Below, piece after piece: positions 7,164 to 13,777 of a stretch of DNA of 13,777 bases. Origin of the DNA: Desulfatitalea sp. (GTDB lineage Bacteria > Desulfobacterota > Desulfobacteria > Desulfobacterales > Desulfosarcinaceae); NCBI GenBank assembly GCA_013041835.1, contig JABDRH010000062.1:1-13777 (forward strand). Reading direction: 5' to 3'. The position numbers were made by a program, and so were the translations under genes. The notes beneath the pieces are model-generated. The model did no database searches. It was not told the origin of the DNA and was given only the letters and a program-made list of their open reading frames with translations. The number at the start of each line of letters is the position of its first letter. The stretch's first letter is position 1.

Positions 7164-7958
7164 ATGCTAACTTTTCAAAAATGGGCCTTTAGACGGTTGA
7201 GCATTGCCGTTGTATTGCTCTTCGGTCTTTGCGCGGTGTTCGCTTGGCTTGTGAGTGTCCCCCCAGCCGCGGCCGATGATACCGTCCCGGCCGCGTCTAA
7301 ACAGCCCGAAGCCGTCTTTCCCGAAATGACTTATAATTTTGGTACGGTCATGGCGGGCACGACGGTTAAGCACGAATTCGTCATTGAAAACAAGGGAAAG
7401 ACCACGCTGACGATCAAGAACGTGCGAACCGACTGAGGCTGCTCGGTGGCCTCTAATCCGGGGCAGGTCCCTGCCGGTGGCAGGGATAAAATCAGCGTGG
7501 TGGTCCATACCGCGAATCGTGGCGGGCAGCATCTGACCAAACGGGTACGGGTATTCACCGATGATCCCAAAAGACCCGACGTGGCTCTCATCGTGACCGG
7601 TAAAGTCGAAGCATATGTCACGGTGACACCCAGCCGCGTTCGTCTCATCGGCCGCACGGAAGAAGAACTGGTTCAGCAGGTGCGCATTACACCAGGCAAT
7701 GGCAAAAAAGTGACCATCACGGATGTCAAGGCCAGGGGGGGGGAGCATATCCGGCTGGACCTGAAACCCCTGGGAAAGGACGCTTCCGCGGAAGGCTATC
7801 TTCTGACGGTAACCGTTACCAAAAAAGAGGCGGGCAATTTCGGTGATTTTATCGAGTTGAAGACGGACCTGAAGGAGCAGCCCACCATCGGCATACCGGT
7901 GAGCGGACGTTTGATGGCCGTACCAAAGAAACCGGTTGAAGGTCATCCCGGTGAATAA
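7164..7958 (+). CDS. Exported DUF1573 protein with in-frame UGA: predicted selenoprotein (Sec91)
   Basis: Read with TGA at 7434-7436 as selenocysteine, this gives one 264-residue protein. A signal peptide (residues 1 to about 37, ending VPPAAA) sends it to the periplasm or leaves it membrane-anchored. Residues 53-120 form a DUF1573 Ig-like beta domain: FGTVMAGTTVKHEFVIENKG, TIKNVRTD, then U-GCSVAS, VPAGGRDKISVVV and VRVFTDDP. Family members have Ser-Cys-Gly-Cys-Thr at this point, so the TGA replaces the first Cys and creates U-x-C, a redox-like motif. A second beta-rich domain (about 130-255) follows. Both halves share one frame with no other stop. The ATG has AGGAG eight bases upstream; the GTG at 7446, which would start a separate ORF, has no ribosome site and lies mid-domain. 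A SECIS-like hairpin follows the TGA. Alternatives are a nonsense mutation or sequencing error; the exact Cys position makes these less likely. Confidence 0.85.
7458..7477 (+). promoter_or_regulatory. Candidate bacterial SECIS stem-loop downstream of the UGA codon
   Basis: GGCAG (7462-7466) pairs with CUGCC (7471-7475) around the loop GUCC. CC (7458-7459) can pair with GG (7476-7477) if two G are bulged. The apical loop begins 30 bases after the UGA, within the 16-37 range I recall for bacterial SECIS elements, and the first loop bases are G and U. The apical sequence GCAGGUC is identical to the apical part of the E. coli fdhF SECIS as I remember it. A competing stem, 7467-7475 with 7479-7487 and loop GGU, is longer but its loop starts 39 bases after the UGA. 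SelB would recognise the first to insert selenocysteine. Confidence 0.6.
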
Positions 7959-8568
7959 GATTAGCGTGGTGGCCTTTGACTGCGACGGCGTCCTGTTTGA
8001 CTCCGCTGAAGCCAACCGGGCCTACTATAACCAGATTCTGAGGCATTTTGACCTGCCGGACATGACGGACGCGCAATTCGCCCATGCCCACATGCACACG
8101 GTCGATGAAGCCCTGTCCAATCTCATCCAAGACCCTATCCTGCTGGACCAAGTCAACTCTTTCCGCAGCGGACAGAGCTATGTTCCCTTCATCCGTTTCA
8201 TGCGGATGGAGCCTGATTTGCGCTCATTGCTGGAACGGCTGCGCCCCGTCTTCAAGACGGCCATCGCCACCAACCGAACCGATACGATGATGCGTGTTTT
8301 GCAGGACCACGGGCTGGAGGGGGACTTTGATAAGGTTGTCACCGCGGCGGATGTGCGCTATCCGAAACCTCACCCCGACCTGTTGCTGCAACTATTGGAC
8401 TATTTCAGGATTACGGCGGATCGAATGATCTATATCGGGGATTCCCAGGTGGACGAAGTCGCTGCTCACGAGGCGCTGGTACCGTTTGTGGCCTACGGCA
8501 ACCCCCGTCTCAACGCCGATTATCACATCGACCATCTCGGTCAATTGGACGACCTGCTCTTGGGCTGA
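7951..8568 (+). CDS. HAD-superfamily hydrolase (phosphoglycolate-phosphatase-like)
   Basis: This 205-residue cytoplasmic protein has all four HAD motifs: motif I FDCDGVLFDS with nucleophile Asp10 and Asp12, motif II Thr/Asn in AIATNRTD, motif III Lys in YPKPHPD, and motif IV acidic residues in IGDSQVDE. A helical cap (about residues 18-85) lies between motifs I and II, as in the C1 phosphoglycolate-phosphatase group. It should remove phosphate from a small metabolite; the substrate cannot be named. I choose the GTG at 7951, which overlaps the DUF1573 gene by eight bases and has GAAGG about eight bases upstream. A TTG five codons earlier is possible but less likely. The overlap implies translational coupling with the selenoprotein gene. 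Its last 59 bases overlap the 3' end of the kinase gene on the other strand. Confidence 0.9.
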   Translation: MNKISVVAFDCDGVLFDSAEANRAYYNQILRHFDLPDMTDAQFAHAHMHTVDEALSNLIQDPILLDQVNSFRSGQSYVPFIRFMRMEPDLRSLLERLRPVFKTAIATNRTDTMMRVLQDHGLEGDFDKVVTAADVRYPKPHPDLLLQLLDYFRITADRMIYIGDSQVDEVAAHEALVPFVAYGNPRLNADYHIDHLGQLDDLLLG

Positions 8569-10348
8569 ATTCAATCGTGGTGGATGCATTGACGTCGCCC
8601 TGGGTGGCGTTCGCGTCGATGCCGGGCAGGCGTATCGTTACACGGGTACCGTGATTGGGTTTCGATGTGACGGTGACAATACCGTCGTGGTTGTTCACGA
8701 TGCCGAATGCGGCTGCCATACCCAGCCCCCGGCCGAAGAACTTGGTGGTGAAAAAGGGTTCGAAGATGCGCGCGCAGGTTTGCTCATCCATACCGATGCC
8801 AGTGTCGCATATTTCGATGACCGTGTATGCGCCGGGGCGCGGGTCGACATGGGCCATGTCCACGGGTTTTGTGATGGTCTGAGAGCTGGTCGAGATGGTG
8901 ATGCATCCCCGGCTTTGAATCGACTCCGATGCGTTGGTGAGAATCGCCTCCAAAACCATCCGGATTTGGGTGATATCGCCTTCGACCTGCAACAGCTCGG
9001 GGTCCAATTCACTGATGATTTCAATTTCCGATGCCCGCGCATACTTGAACGACCCGAGGACATCGCCGATCAGGTCATTGACCGAAAAGCGCCGGGGTTG
9101 ATACTTGCCGCCCTGGGCATAGGCTATCAGTTGACCCGTTAGCTGGCTCATATGCTCGGCGGAGCTGTTCAGGGGTTTGAGAAAATCGCCAAGCAGGCTG
9201 AATTGTTGAGATTTTAGTTCGAGAAGATCCAAAACGCCGTAGATGACGGCCAAGGCGTTATTAAACTGGTGGGCGATGCCGCCGGCCAGTGTCGCCACTG
9301 CTTCAAGCTGCCGGCCGTTTTGAAAGCGCTGTTCAACCCGCTGGCGCTCTTGTTCCAAGGCGCACCGTTCGGTGATGTCATAAATTGTGGTAAAGATCCG
9401 ATTCCATGAGGTTTCGTATCCGGCCGGAACCTTGGTGCTGACGAGCAGGTGAAGGGGATGGCCGTCAAGGCGCCTGGCGTTTAGTTCGACCTTGATGTGT
9501 CCGGTTTGAAAAAACAATATGGATCGTTCCACCATATAATCAAAGGATTCGAGCGGCGGCAGGATTTGAAAGAGTTTGTCCTTCAGGGTTTCAAAAGTGT
9601 CCACTCCGAAAAGCGACAGTGTCGCACGATTGACTGCAATCACATCCGTTTTTCCGATGCATTCGAGCAAAGCTTGCGGATGACTGCGAAAGTAACCGTC
9701 CAGATCGTCGGTGATCTCATCGCGCAGCCGGTCAAGGTAGGCCTTTAGGTCAGAGCCGTCTATTTCCCAAAGTGAGACGGCCGCATCTTCGAACAGCGCC
9801 CGATATCGAATTTCACTCTGGATCAGGGCATCCTGCGATTGGGTGCGCAGCTCGATTTCCCGTTTCAACTCCAAATTGGCTCCACTTTGACGTCTTTGAG
9901 CATCTTTATAACCATTTTGGACATCCACAAGCGTTTCCTGGATCCGCATTTTTACCTTTTCGGATGCGAATACGATGGCTACCAGGAACATGACGGACAG
10001 GATGCTGTTTTCAAAGATCTGTCCACTGCTCAGGCTGGCGATAAAAGATGTCGCCAGAAGGCCCAAGGCAATGGACGCGCTTATCTGCTTGAGCCGCAAC
10101 CTTCGGGGCGATTTTCTGAATCTAAAATCGATTAGCAAAAAGATCAGGGCATCGGCTGACAACAATACATGGAGGAGGGCCTGTAATCGGCTACCGGCGT
10201 GGTAGAAATATACTGAAAATATAACAAAAAACAGCATTGCCACGAGAGCGAACCACTGATTCATGGTGTTGTGATAGCCGATGGCGGCCAAGCATTTTTG
10301 ACTGAAAGTCTCCTGTGGTTGTTGGTTATAGGCAGCTTTGGTTTCCAT
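8510..10348 (-). CDS. Membrane PAS sensor histidine kinase (HPK4 type)
   Basis: From the ATG at 10348 the product has 612 residues; AAGAGG lies nine bases upstream, while the ATG 11 codons earlier has no ribosome site. Four membrane helices lie at about 32-50, 55-75, 90-106 and 114-129 with little periplasmic sequence. A coiled coil (about 134-179) leads to a PAS domain (about 178-335; SLWEIDGSDLKAYLDRLRD, VNRATLSLFGV). The dimerisation domain carries phospho-acceptor His360 in GGIAHQFNNALAVI. The ATPase has ILTNASESI (N box), CDTGIGM (G1), FEPFFTTKF (F box) and GRGLGMAAAFGIV (G2). It should autophosphorylate and pass phosphate to the adjacent sigma-54 activator. The final ~25 residues are low-complexity and lie antisense to the HAD gene. 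The signal is unknown; the compact membrane part suggests a membrane-borne or intracellular cue. Confidence 0.93.
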   Translation of the reverse strand: METKAAYNQQPQETFSQKCLAAIGYHNTMNQWFALVAMLFFVIFSVYFYHAGSRLQALLHVLLSADALIFLLIDFRFRKSPRRLRLKQISASIALGLLATSFIASLSSGQIFENSILSVMFLVAIVFASEKVKMRIQETLVDVQNGYKDAQRRQSGANLELKREIELRTQSQDALIQSEIRYRALFEDAAVSLWEIDGSDLKAYLDRLRDEITDDLDGYFRSHPQALLECIGKTDVIAVNRATLSLFGVDTFETLKDKLFQILPPLESFDYMVERSILFFQTGHIKVELNARRLDGHPLHLLVSTKVPAGYETSWNRIFTTIYDITERCALEQERQRVEQRFQNGRQLEAVATLAGGIAHQFNNALAVIYGVLDLLELKSQQFSLLGDFLKPLNSSAEHMSQLTGQLIAYAQGGKYQPRRFSVNDLIGDVLGSFKYARASEIEIISELDPELLQVEGDITQIRMVLEAILTNASESIQSRGCITISTSSQTITKPVDMAHVDPRPGAYTVIEICDTGIGMDEQTCARIFEPFFTTKFFGRGLGMAAAFGIVNNHDGIVTVTSKPNHGTRVTIRLPGIDANATQGDVNASTTIEFSPRAGRPIDRDGRCDNRR

Positions 10349-10450
10349 TCGATGATGCCTCTTGCCGGAATATGAGCACATGCCATTGGGTCAATAGCGG
10401 TGCGTGCATCCTTGAAATGCTGTTCAACAGGTTTTCTTCACAGACTAAAA

Positions 10451-10464
10451 GCAATTTTCGTACC
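10451..10464 (-). promoter_or_regulatory. Candidate sigma-54 (-24/-12) promoter for the histidine kinase gene
   Basis: Read on the minus strand the site is GGTACGAAAATTGC, followed by TT. It has GG and GC exactly ten bases apart and differs from the GGCACG-N4-TTGC consensus at one position. It lies in the 171-base gap between the response regulator stop and the kinase start, and transcription would begin near 10438, about 90 bases before the kinase ATG. The adjacent regulator has the GAFTGA sigma-54 contact motif, so autoregulation is the natural reading. Confidence 0.55.
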
Positions 10465-10519
10465 GTTTGCTTTAGAAATCCGTGTCCGGCAGCCGTTCCG
10501 GGTCAAGTGTAATGGTGTG

Positions 10520-11959
10520 CTACTTCAACGATGGGACGATGGGGCCTCGGCCGTTGTGGGGTTTGGCCAAATTATGTTTTTTCAGCAACTCGAATAGCCG
10601 GGTGCGTGAAAGACCCGATATATGGCAGGCTTCTTTTCGGTTGCCGTGGGTGAGCTGCATCAGGCGCCCCAGGTAGCGTCGATCGGTCATCTCGCGAAAG
10701 TCATTGATCTTGATGAATGAGGCCTTGTCCATGGTGGCAAGGTTATTCAGCAGAGGTGGCGCTTGTGATGTGGTGGAGGCTTTTACGGACATGCGCGTTA
10801 GCAGGGCGCGCAAGTGGATGGGCAAATGGTGGGGGTAAAGGGTTGACTCGGAACCGGCTATGGCGATGGCCGCTTCCAGTGTGTGAAACAGTTCCCGGAC
10901 ATTGCCCGGCCATTGGTACTGTTGTAAAGCCTCCAGAAAATCTCCCGAAAATCCCTTATTTTCTGATCCGTAGATATGGCATAGACGGCTGATATGATAG
11001 TCGGCCAGACTTCTGATATCTTCGGGCCGCCGTCGCAAAGCGGGTGCCTCCACAGGGAACGAGCGCAGGCGAAACAGCAAATCGTTGCGAAACAGCCCCT
11101 TGTGAACCATCTCGTCCAGGTTCCGGTGGGTGGCCGCGATGAGCCTGAAATCGACCGCAACCTCCTCTCGACCGCCTACCGGACGGAAGCGCTTTTCTTG
11201 TATGACACGTAAAAACGCCTTTTGTACGGACAGGGGAAGCTCGCCCACCTCATCTAGAAACAGCGAACCCCCATCGGCCTGGCGGACCAACCCTTCGCGG
11301 TTCTTTTCGGCGCCTGTGAAGGCGCCTTTGCTATGGCCGAACAGAACACTTTCCACCAGGGTGTCAGGCAGGGCGGCGCAGTCCACTGTGACGAAACGTT
11401 TTTTCGCACGAGCGCTGTTGTCGTGAATCGCCCGGGCAAATAGCTCCTTGCCCGTGCCGGTTTCGCCGCAAATGAGCACATTGGCATCCACCGCCGCAGC
11501 CTGTGCCACACGTTCCAGCACGGCGTTCAGGTCGGTGCTGACGCCTACGATGTCGTCCCGTTTGAGGACCTTGGGGGCTGGTGCGGTGCACTTTTCATGG
11601 CGATAAGCCAGAGCCCGCTGGATAGTCAGTTGGACGTTGCCGGTCGAAGTCGGCTTGAGCAGATAGTCCCATGCCCCGTTTTTGATAGCCATCTCGGCGG
11701 CGTCGGGATCACCATTGGCGGTAATAATGATCACCTCCGGCGCATCGGGGTGTTGCCGTATCTGGGACAGGATCTGAAGCCCATTACCGTCCGGCAGGTT
11801 GACATCGAGCAATACCACATCAAAATTGCGTTGGTGGGCGGCGGCCAAACCGGCTTCGGCCGTCAGAGCGCCATGCGCGTTGCATCCCATACGTTTCACC
11901 ACGGCGGACAGGAACTCATTGATCCCTGGGTCATCATCGATAATCAGGATTTCCGGCAT
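10520..11959 (-). CDS. NtrC-family sigma-54-dependent response regulator
   Basis: From the ATG at 11959, which begins the receiver domain (MPEILIIDDDPG), the protein has 479 residues. The open frame runs 43 codons further upstream but that part is unlike the family. The receiver has phospho-acceptor Asp52 (LLDVNLPDGNG), the switch Thr in IIITANGD and Lys in YLLKPTS. The AAA+ domain has Walker A GETGTGKE at 165-172, GAFTGA at 212-217 (sigma-54 contact), Walker B GGSLFLDEVGELP, an arginine-rich FRPVGGREEVAVDFRLIAATHR, and WPGNVRELFHTLE. A C-terminal Fis-type helix-turn-helix (GNRKEACHISGLSRTRLFELLKKH) binds enhancer DNA. All elements needed for open-complex formation are intact. The gene lies directly upstream of the histidine kinase gene, its expected partner. 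Its own promoter would fall in the 181 bases before it, where I saw no clear site. Confidence 0.95.
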   Translation of the reverse strand: MPEILIIDDDPGINEFLSAVVKRMGCNAHGALTAEAGLAAAHQRNFDVVLLDVNLPDGNGLQILSQIRQHPDAPEVIIITANGDPDAAEMAIKNGAWDYLLKPTSTGNVQLTIQRALAYRHEKCTAPAPKVLKRDDIVGVSTDLNAVLERVAQAAAVDANVLICGETGTGKELFARAIHDNSARAKKRFVTVDCAALPDTLVESVLFGHSKGAFTGAEKNREGLVRQADGGSLFLDEVGELPLSVQKAFLRVIQEKRFRPVGGREEVAVDFRLIAATHRNLDEMVHKGLFRNDLLFRLRSFPVEAPALRRRPEDIRSLADYHISRLCHIYGSENKGFSGDFLEALQQYQWPGNVRELFHTLEAAIAIAGSESTLYPHHLPIHLRALLTRMSVKASTTSQAPPLLNNLATMDKASFIKINDFREMTDRRYLGRLMQLTHGNRKEACHISGLSRTRLFELLKKHNLAKPHNGRGPIVPSLK

Positions 11960-12140
11960 GCGCGCGAACTTTCGATAGTGGTTTGCTTCAGCGCGGCGGA
12001 TCGATGGTCCTTGAGTCAAAGCTATCGGTCGATGGCTTAGAATCTTGAGCAAGGATGAAAAAAGAGAAGGCCGGGATGAAGGGTGCAAGGGTTGAAAAGC
12101 GAGTTGCTCCAGTGGATTATTTGTTTGCGGCCGGTGTCCG

Positions 12141-12851
12141 TCACTTTTTTATGAAATAGAGGACAATGCTCTTGCCCATTAGCGGATTGAGCCGGCGGTC
12201 CAGCATCCGTGTGATGCGTGGGCGTTGCATGATGTCCCAGGTAAGGAAACGGTGATAGAGGCGTACCGGCCACAGGTTATCCCGTCTGCAGCCCACAAGG
12301 CATTTAAGCCACCAGTAGGGGCTGTGCAGGCTGTGGGCAAAATGGGTGCCTTGGTGGTGCAGCCCCCGGCAAAGCAGGCGTCGCACGAGCCGGTGGGCGT
12401 TATAGATGCGCAGATGGCCTCCCTGGTCCCGGCGGTAGGCAGGCGACAGGGCCCAGCAGATGGCTTCGGGCCATTCGCGGGGCACGCTGACCACCAGGTG
12501 CCGTTCCGGCTTGAGGACGCGTACGATTTCGTCCATGGCTTGGGCGTCATCGCGAATATGTTCGAGTACTTCCGAACAGATCACCAGGTCAAAGCATGCC
12601 GCGGGATAGGGCAGGCGGGTGATATCGGCAACATTGAGACACCAGCGGCCATTGCCGTGCAGTTCCGCCGCGTCATGCACCTTGAGGCGCGACCGGGCCG
12701 CCACCAGATTCTGGAAATCGGCATCGGCGCCGATGACCTGTGCACGGTCCAAAGCGTAGGCGGCGGCCGTATGACGTCCGGAACCGCATCCGATGTCCAG
12801 CACGCGGCAGCCTGGCCAAAGCGGCAATCGGTTAAAGTCGACGGTAATCAT
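12141..12851 (-). CDS. Class I SAM-dependent methyltransferase, 236 aa
   Basis: This is a Rossmann-fold methyltransferase of the Methyltransf_11 type. Motif I is VLDIGCGSGRHT at about residues 17-28, which binds S-adenosylmethionine. VIGADADFQNL supplies the acidic residue for the ribose, and DITRLPYPAACFDLVICSEVLEHI covers motifs II-III. The later VLKPERHLVVSVP is also typical. The C-terminal third (from about residue 150) is rich in Arg, His and Trp and probably sets the acceptor; I cannot name it. The gene starts inside the end of the glycosyltransferase gene (20-base overlap) without a strong ribosome site, so the two are translationally coupled. Together they suggest methylation of a surface glycan, lipid or its precursor, although a quinone or small-molecule acceptor cannot be excluded. 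Confidence 0.9.
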   Translation of the reverse strand: MITVDFNRLPLWPGCRVLDIGCGSGRHTAAAYALDRAQVIGADADFQNLVAARSRLKVHDAAELHGNGRWCLNVADITRLPYPAACFDLVICSEVLEHIRDDAQAMDEIVRVLKPERHLVVSVPREWPEAICWALSPAYRRDQGGHLRIYNAHRLVRRLLCRGLHHQGTHFAHSLHSPYWWLKCLVGCRRDNLWPVRLYHRFLTWDIMQRPRITRMLDRRLNPLMGKSIVLYFIKK

Positions 12852-13777
12852 CGATGGTGCGCAGGTAGGCCGTGACGGTTTTTTGAGCGGCCTGCTCCCA
12901 GGTGAAGTGGGTCACGACCCTGGTGTAACCGGCATGGCCCAGTGCGGCGGCCAATCGGGGATTGCTGCAAATCTGGTCGATGGCGTCGGCCAGGGCCAAA
13001 TGATCGCCGGGGGGCACCAGTAGGCCGGCGTTGCCAATGACTTCGGGCAGTGCGCCTCCGGTGGTGCTGATCACGGGCACACCGCAGGCCATGGCTTCTC
13101 CGGCCGGCAGCCCGAAGCCTTCATACAGGGAAGGGACTACGGCGCACCAGGCCCGTGCGTATTGCCGATTAAACTCGGCTTGATCGATGCGCCCGGTGAA
13201 GCGTACCTGCCGGCCCAGATCCAACTCTCGGATCAATTTTCGGACGGGGCTTTCTTTTTGGGGCATGCCGACGACGACCAGGTGCAGTTGCGGCAGGCTG
13301 GGCGTCAAATGGGCTATGGCATGCAACAACACGTGCAGCCCTTTGAGCGCGGTGTCGGCGCTGTTGGTCACCATGAGGCGATACGGTTCGCGCACCACGC
13401 CGGGCAGGGGATGGAACCGCGCTGTGTCGATACCGTTGGGCACGACGCTGAAGCGCTCGGGAGAGATGCGAAACTTACGGCCGATGTCCGTGCGGGTGGT
13501 TTCGGAAACGGTGATAATCCGTTTGAAATGGGGTGCCACCCGTTTTTGCATCCCGATAAAGCTGTACCAGCGCAGGTGTTTGGCCTTTTTGAGCGGGTGG
13601 GTTTCGGACTGTACCGCCAGGTCGCGGTCGACGGTAATGGGGTGGTGGATGGTGACCACCGTGGGGATGCGGCGGGCCAGGGCCCAGATGCCATAAGAAA
13701 GGCATTGATTGTCGTGCAGGATGTCATAGTGCTTGCAGGACTGCAGGCGACGGTAGGCTCGCAAGCCAAAGGTCAAT
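12832..13777 (-). CDS. GT4-family glycosyltransferase, N-terminus outside window
   Basis: The open frame runs off the right edge; 314 residues are visible and about 60-90 N-terminal residues are missing compared with the usual 370-400. The product fits retaining GT-B glycosyltransferases of family 4, which move a sugar from a nucleotide sugar to a glycan or lipid acceptor at the cytoplasmic face of the membrane. Visible marks are HDNQCLSYG and THHPITVDRD in the N-terminal lobe, FSVVPNGIDTARF at the inter-domain link, VRFTGRIDQAEF, and the donor-site EGFGLPAGE (the E-x7-E motif) followed by ACGVPVISTTGGALPEVIG and GLLVPPGD. The final codons overlap the methyltransferase start by 20 bases. The pair looks like part of a surface polysaccharide or glycolipid cluster extending past the window. 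Donor and acceptor are not determinable. Confidence 0.92.
   Translation of the reverse strand, partial: LTFGLRAYRRLQSCKHYDILHDNQCLSYGIWALARRIPTVVTIHHPITVDRDLAVQSETHPLKKAKHLRWYSFIGMQKRVAPHFKRIITVSETTRTDIGRKFRISPERFSVVPNGIDTARFHPLPGVVREPYRLMVTNSADTALKGLHVLLHAIAHLTPSLPQLHLVVVGMPQKESPVRKLIRELDLGRQVRFTGRIDQAEFNRQYARAWCAVVPSLYEGFGLPAGEAMACGVPVISTTGGALPEVIGNAGLLVPPGDHLALADAIDQICSNPRLAAALGHAGYTRVVTHFTWEQAAQKTVTAYLRTIDDYRRL

Noticed and set aside
7434..7436. The TGA as a nonsense mutation or sequencing error making a pseudogene
   Set aside because: It cannot be excluded without data. However, the stop is TGA and not TAA/TAG, falls exactly on a conserved Cys, is followed by an intact frame of 173 codons, and has a SECIS-like hairpin nearby.
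7446..7958. Separate GTG-started 170-residue gene after the TGA
   Set aside because: It begins in the middle of the DUF1573 beta domain, has no ribosome site, lacks a signal peptide, and is in the same frame as the upstream half. It is better read as the second part of one selenoprotein gene.
7167..8015. Minus-strand 282-codon open frame across the DUF1573 gene
   Set aside because: It could look like the real gene because it is uninterrupted, but its translation is His/Arg/Phe-rich without any domain, whereas the plus strand matches DUF1573 with signal peptide, promoter and ribosome site.
8510..8512. The kinase stop TGA as a second selenocysteine codon
   Set aside because: It follows a low-complexity tail beyond the conserved ATPase domain, there is no Cys-containing motif to replace, and the sequence after it is simply antisense to the HAD gene.
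11960..12140. Extension of the response regulator to an ATG at 12088, or a promoter in this 181-base gap
   Set aside because: The added 43 residues are unlike any receiver domain and the domain begins cleanly at 11959. No convincing -35/-10 or -24/-12 pair was found in the gap.
12225..12875. Plus-strand 216-codon open frame opposite the methyltransferase
   Set aside because: No domain, and it lies opposite a clear SAM methyltransferase with motif I intact.

Overview
The window reads as chromosomal DNA of a moderately GC-rich Gram-negative bacterium. It is most likely a deltaproteobacterium (Desulfobacterota, Desulfobacteraceae/Desulfosarcina-like). This placement is inferred from the style of the proteins: a DUF1573 protein with an apparent selenocysteine, an NtrC-type two-component pair with a sigma-54-like promoter, and a PAS/HPK4 kinase of a type I associate with sulfate reducers. 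There is no rRNA or other direct taxonomic marker. I see no tRNA, CRISPR array, insertion sequence or prophage gene.

Layout, left to right. (1) Bases 1-659 hold the C-terminal part of a GH13 sucrose-phosphorylase-type enzyme. It converges on a minus-strand pair: a zinc-free quinone-oxidoreductase-like MDR enzyme (1626-2618) followed by an unrecognised 277-residue protein (733-1566). A 106-nt imperfect hairpin (677-782) lies where the converging genes meet and encodes the last residues of the unrecognised protein. (2) A divergent intergenic region leads into gltA, a Si-type citrate synthase (2844-4127). (3) A small exported protein (4156-4461, minus) lies between gltA and priA, the replication-restart helicase (4634-7084). 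(4) Next comes the most interesting locus: an exported DUF1573 protein (7164-7958) interrupted at codon 91 by an in-frame TGA. That codon stands exactly where the first Cys of the family's Cys-Gly-Cys motif belongs. The frame stays open and family-like for 173 more codons, and a fdhF-like stem-loop follows within SECIS range. I read it as one selenoprotein gene, not two ORFs. A HAD phosphatase (7951-8568) starts inside its last codons. (5) The right half is on the minus strand: a GT4 glycosyltransferase (cut by the window edge) overlaps a SAM methyltransferase, followed by a sigma-54 activator response regulator (10520-11959) and a membrane histidine kinase (8510-10348). A good -24/-12 promoter sequence lies between regulator and kinase, suggesting that the kinase is controlled by its own partner.

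How the parts work together. The central metabolic and housekeeping genes (gltA, priA) are separate units. The DUF1573 selenoprotein and the HAD phosphatase look like a translationally coupled pair, so selenocysteine decoding at codon 91 may also affect phosphatase output. The glycosyltransferase/methyltransferase pair suggests cell-surface glycan or glycolipid work. The two-component system is on the same strand but 181 bp away, and nothing in the sequence proves that it controls those genes.
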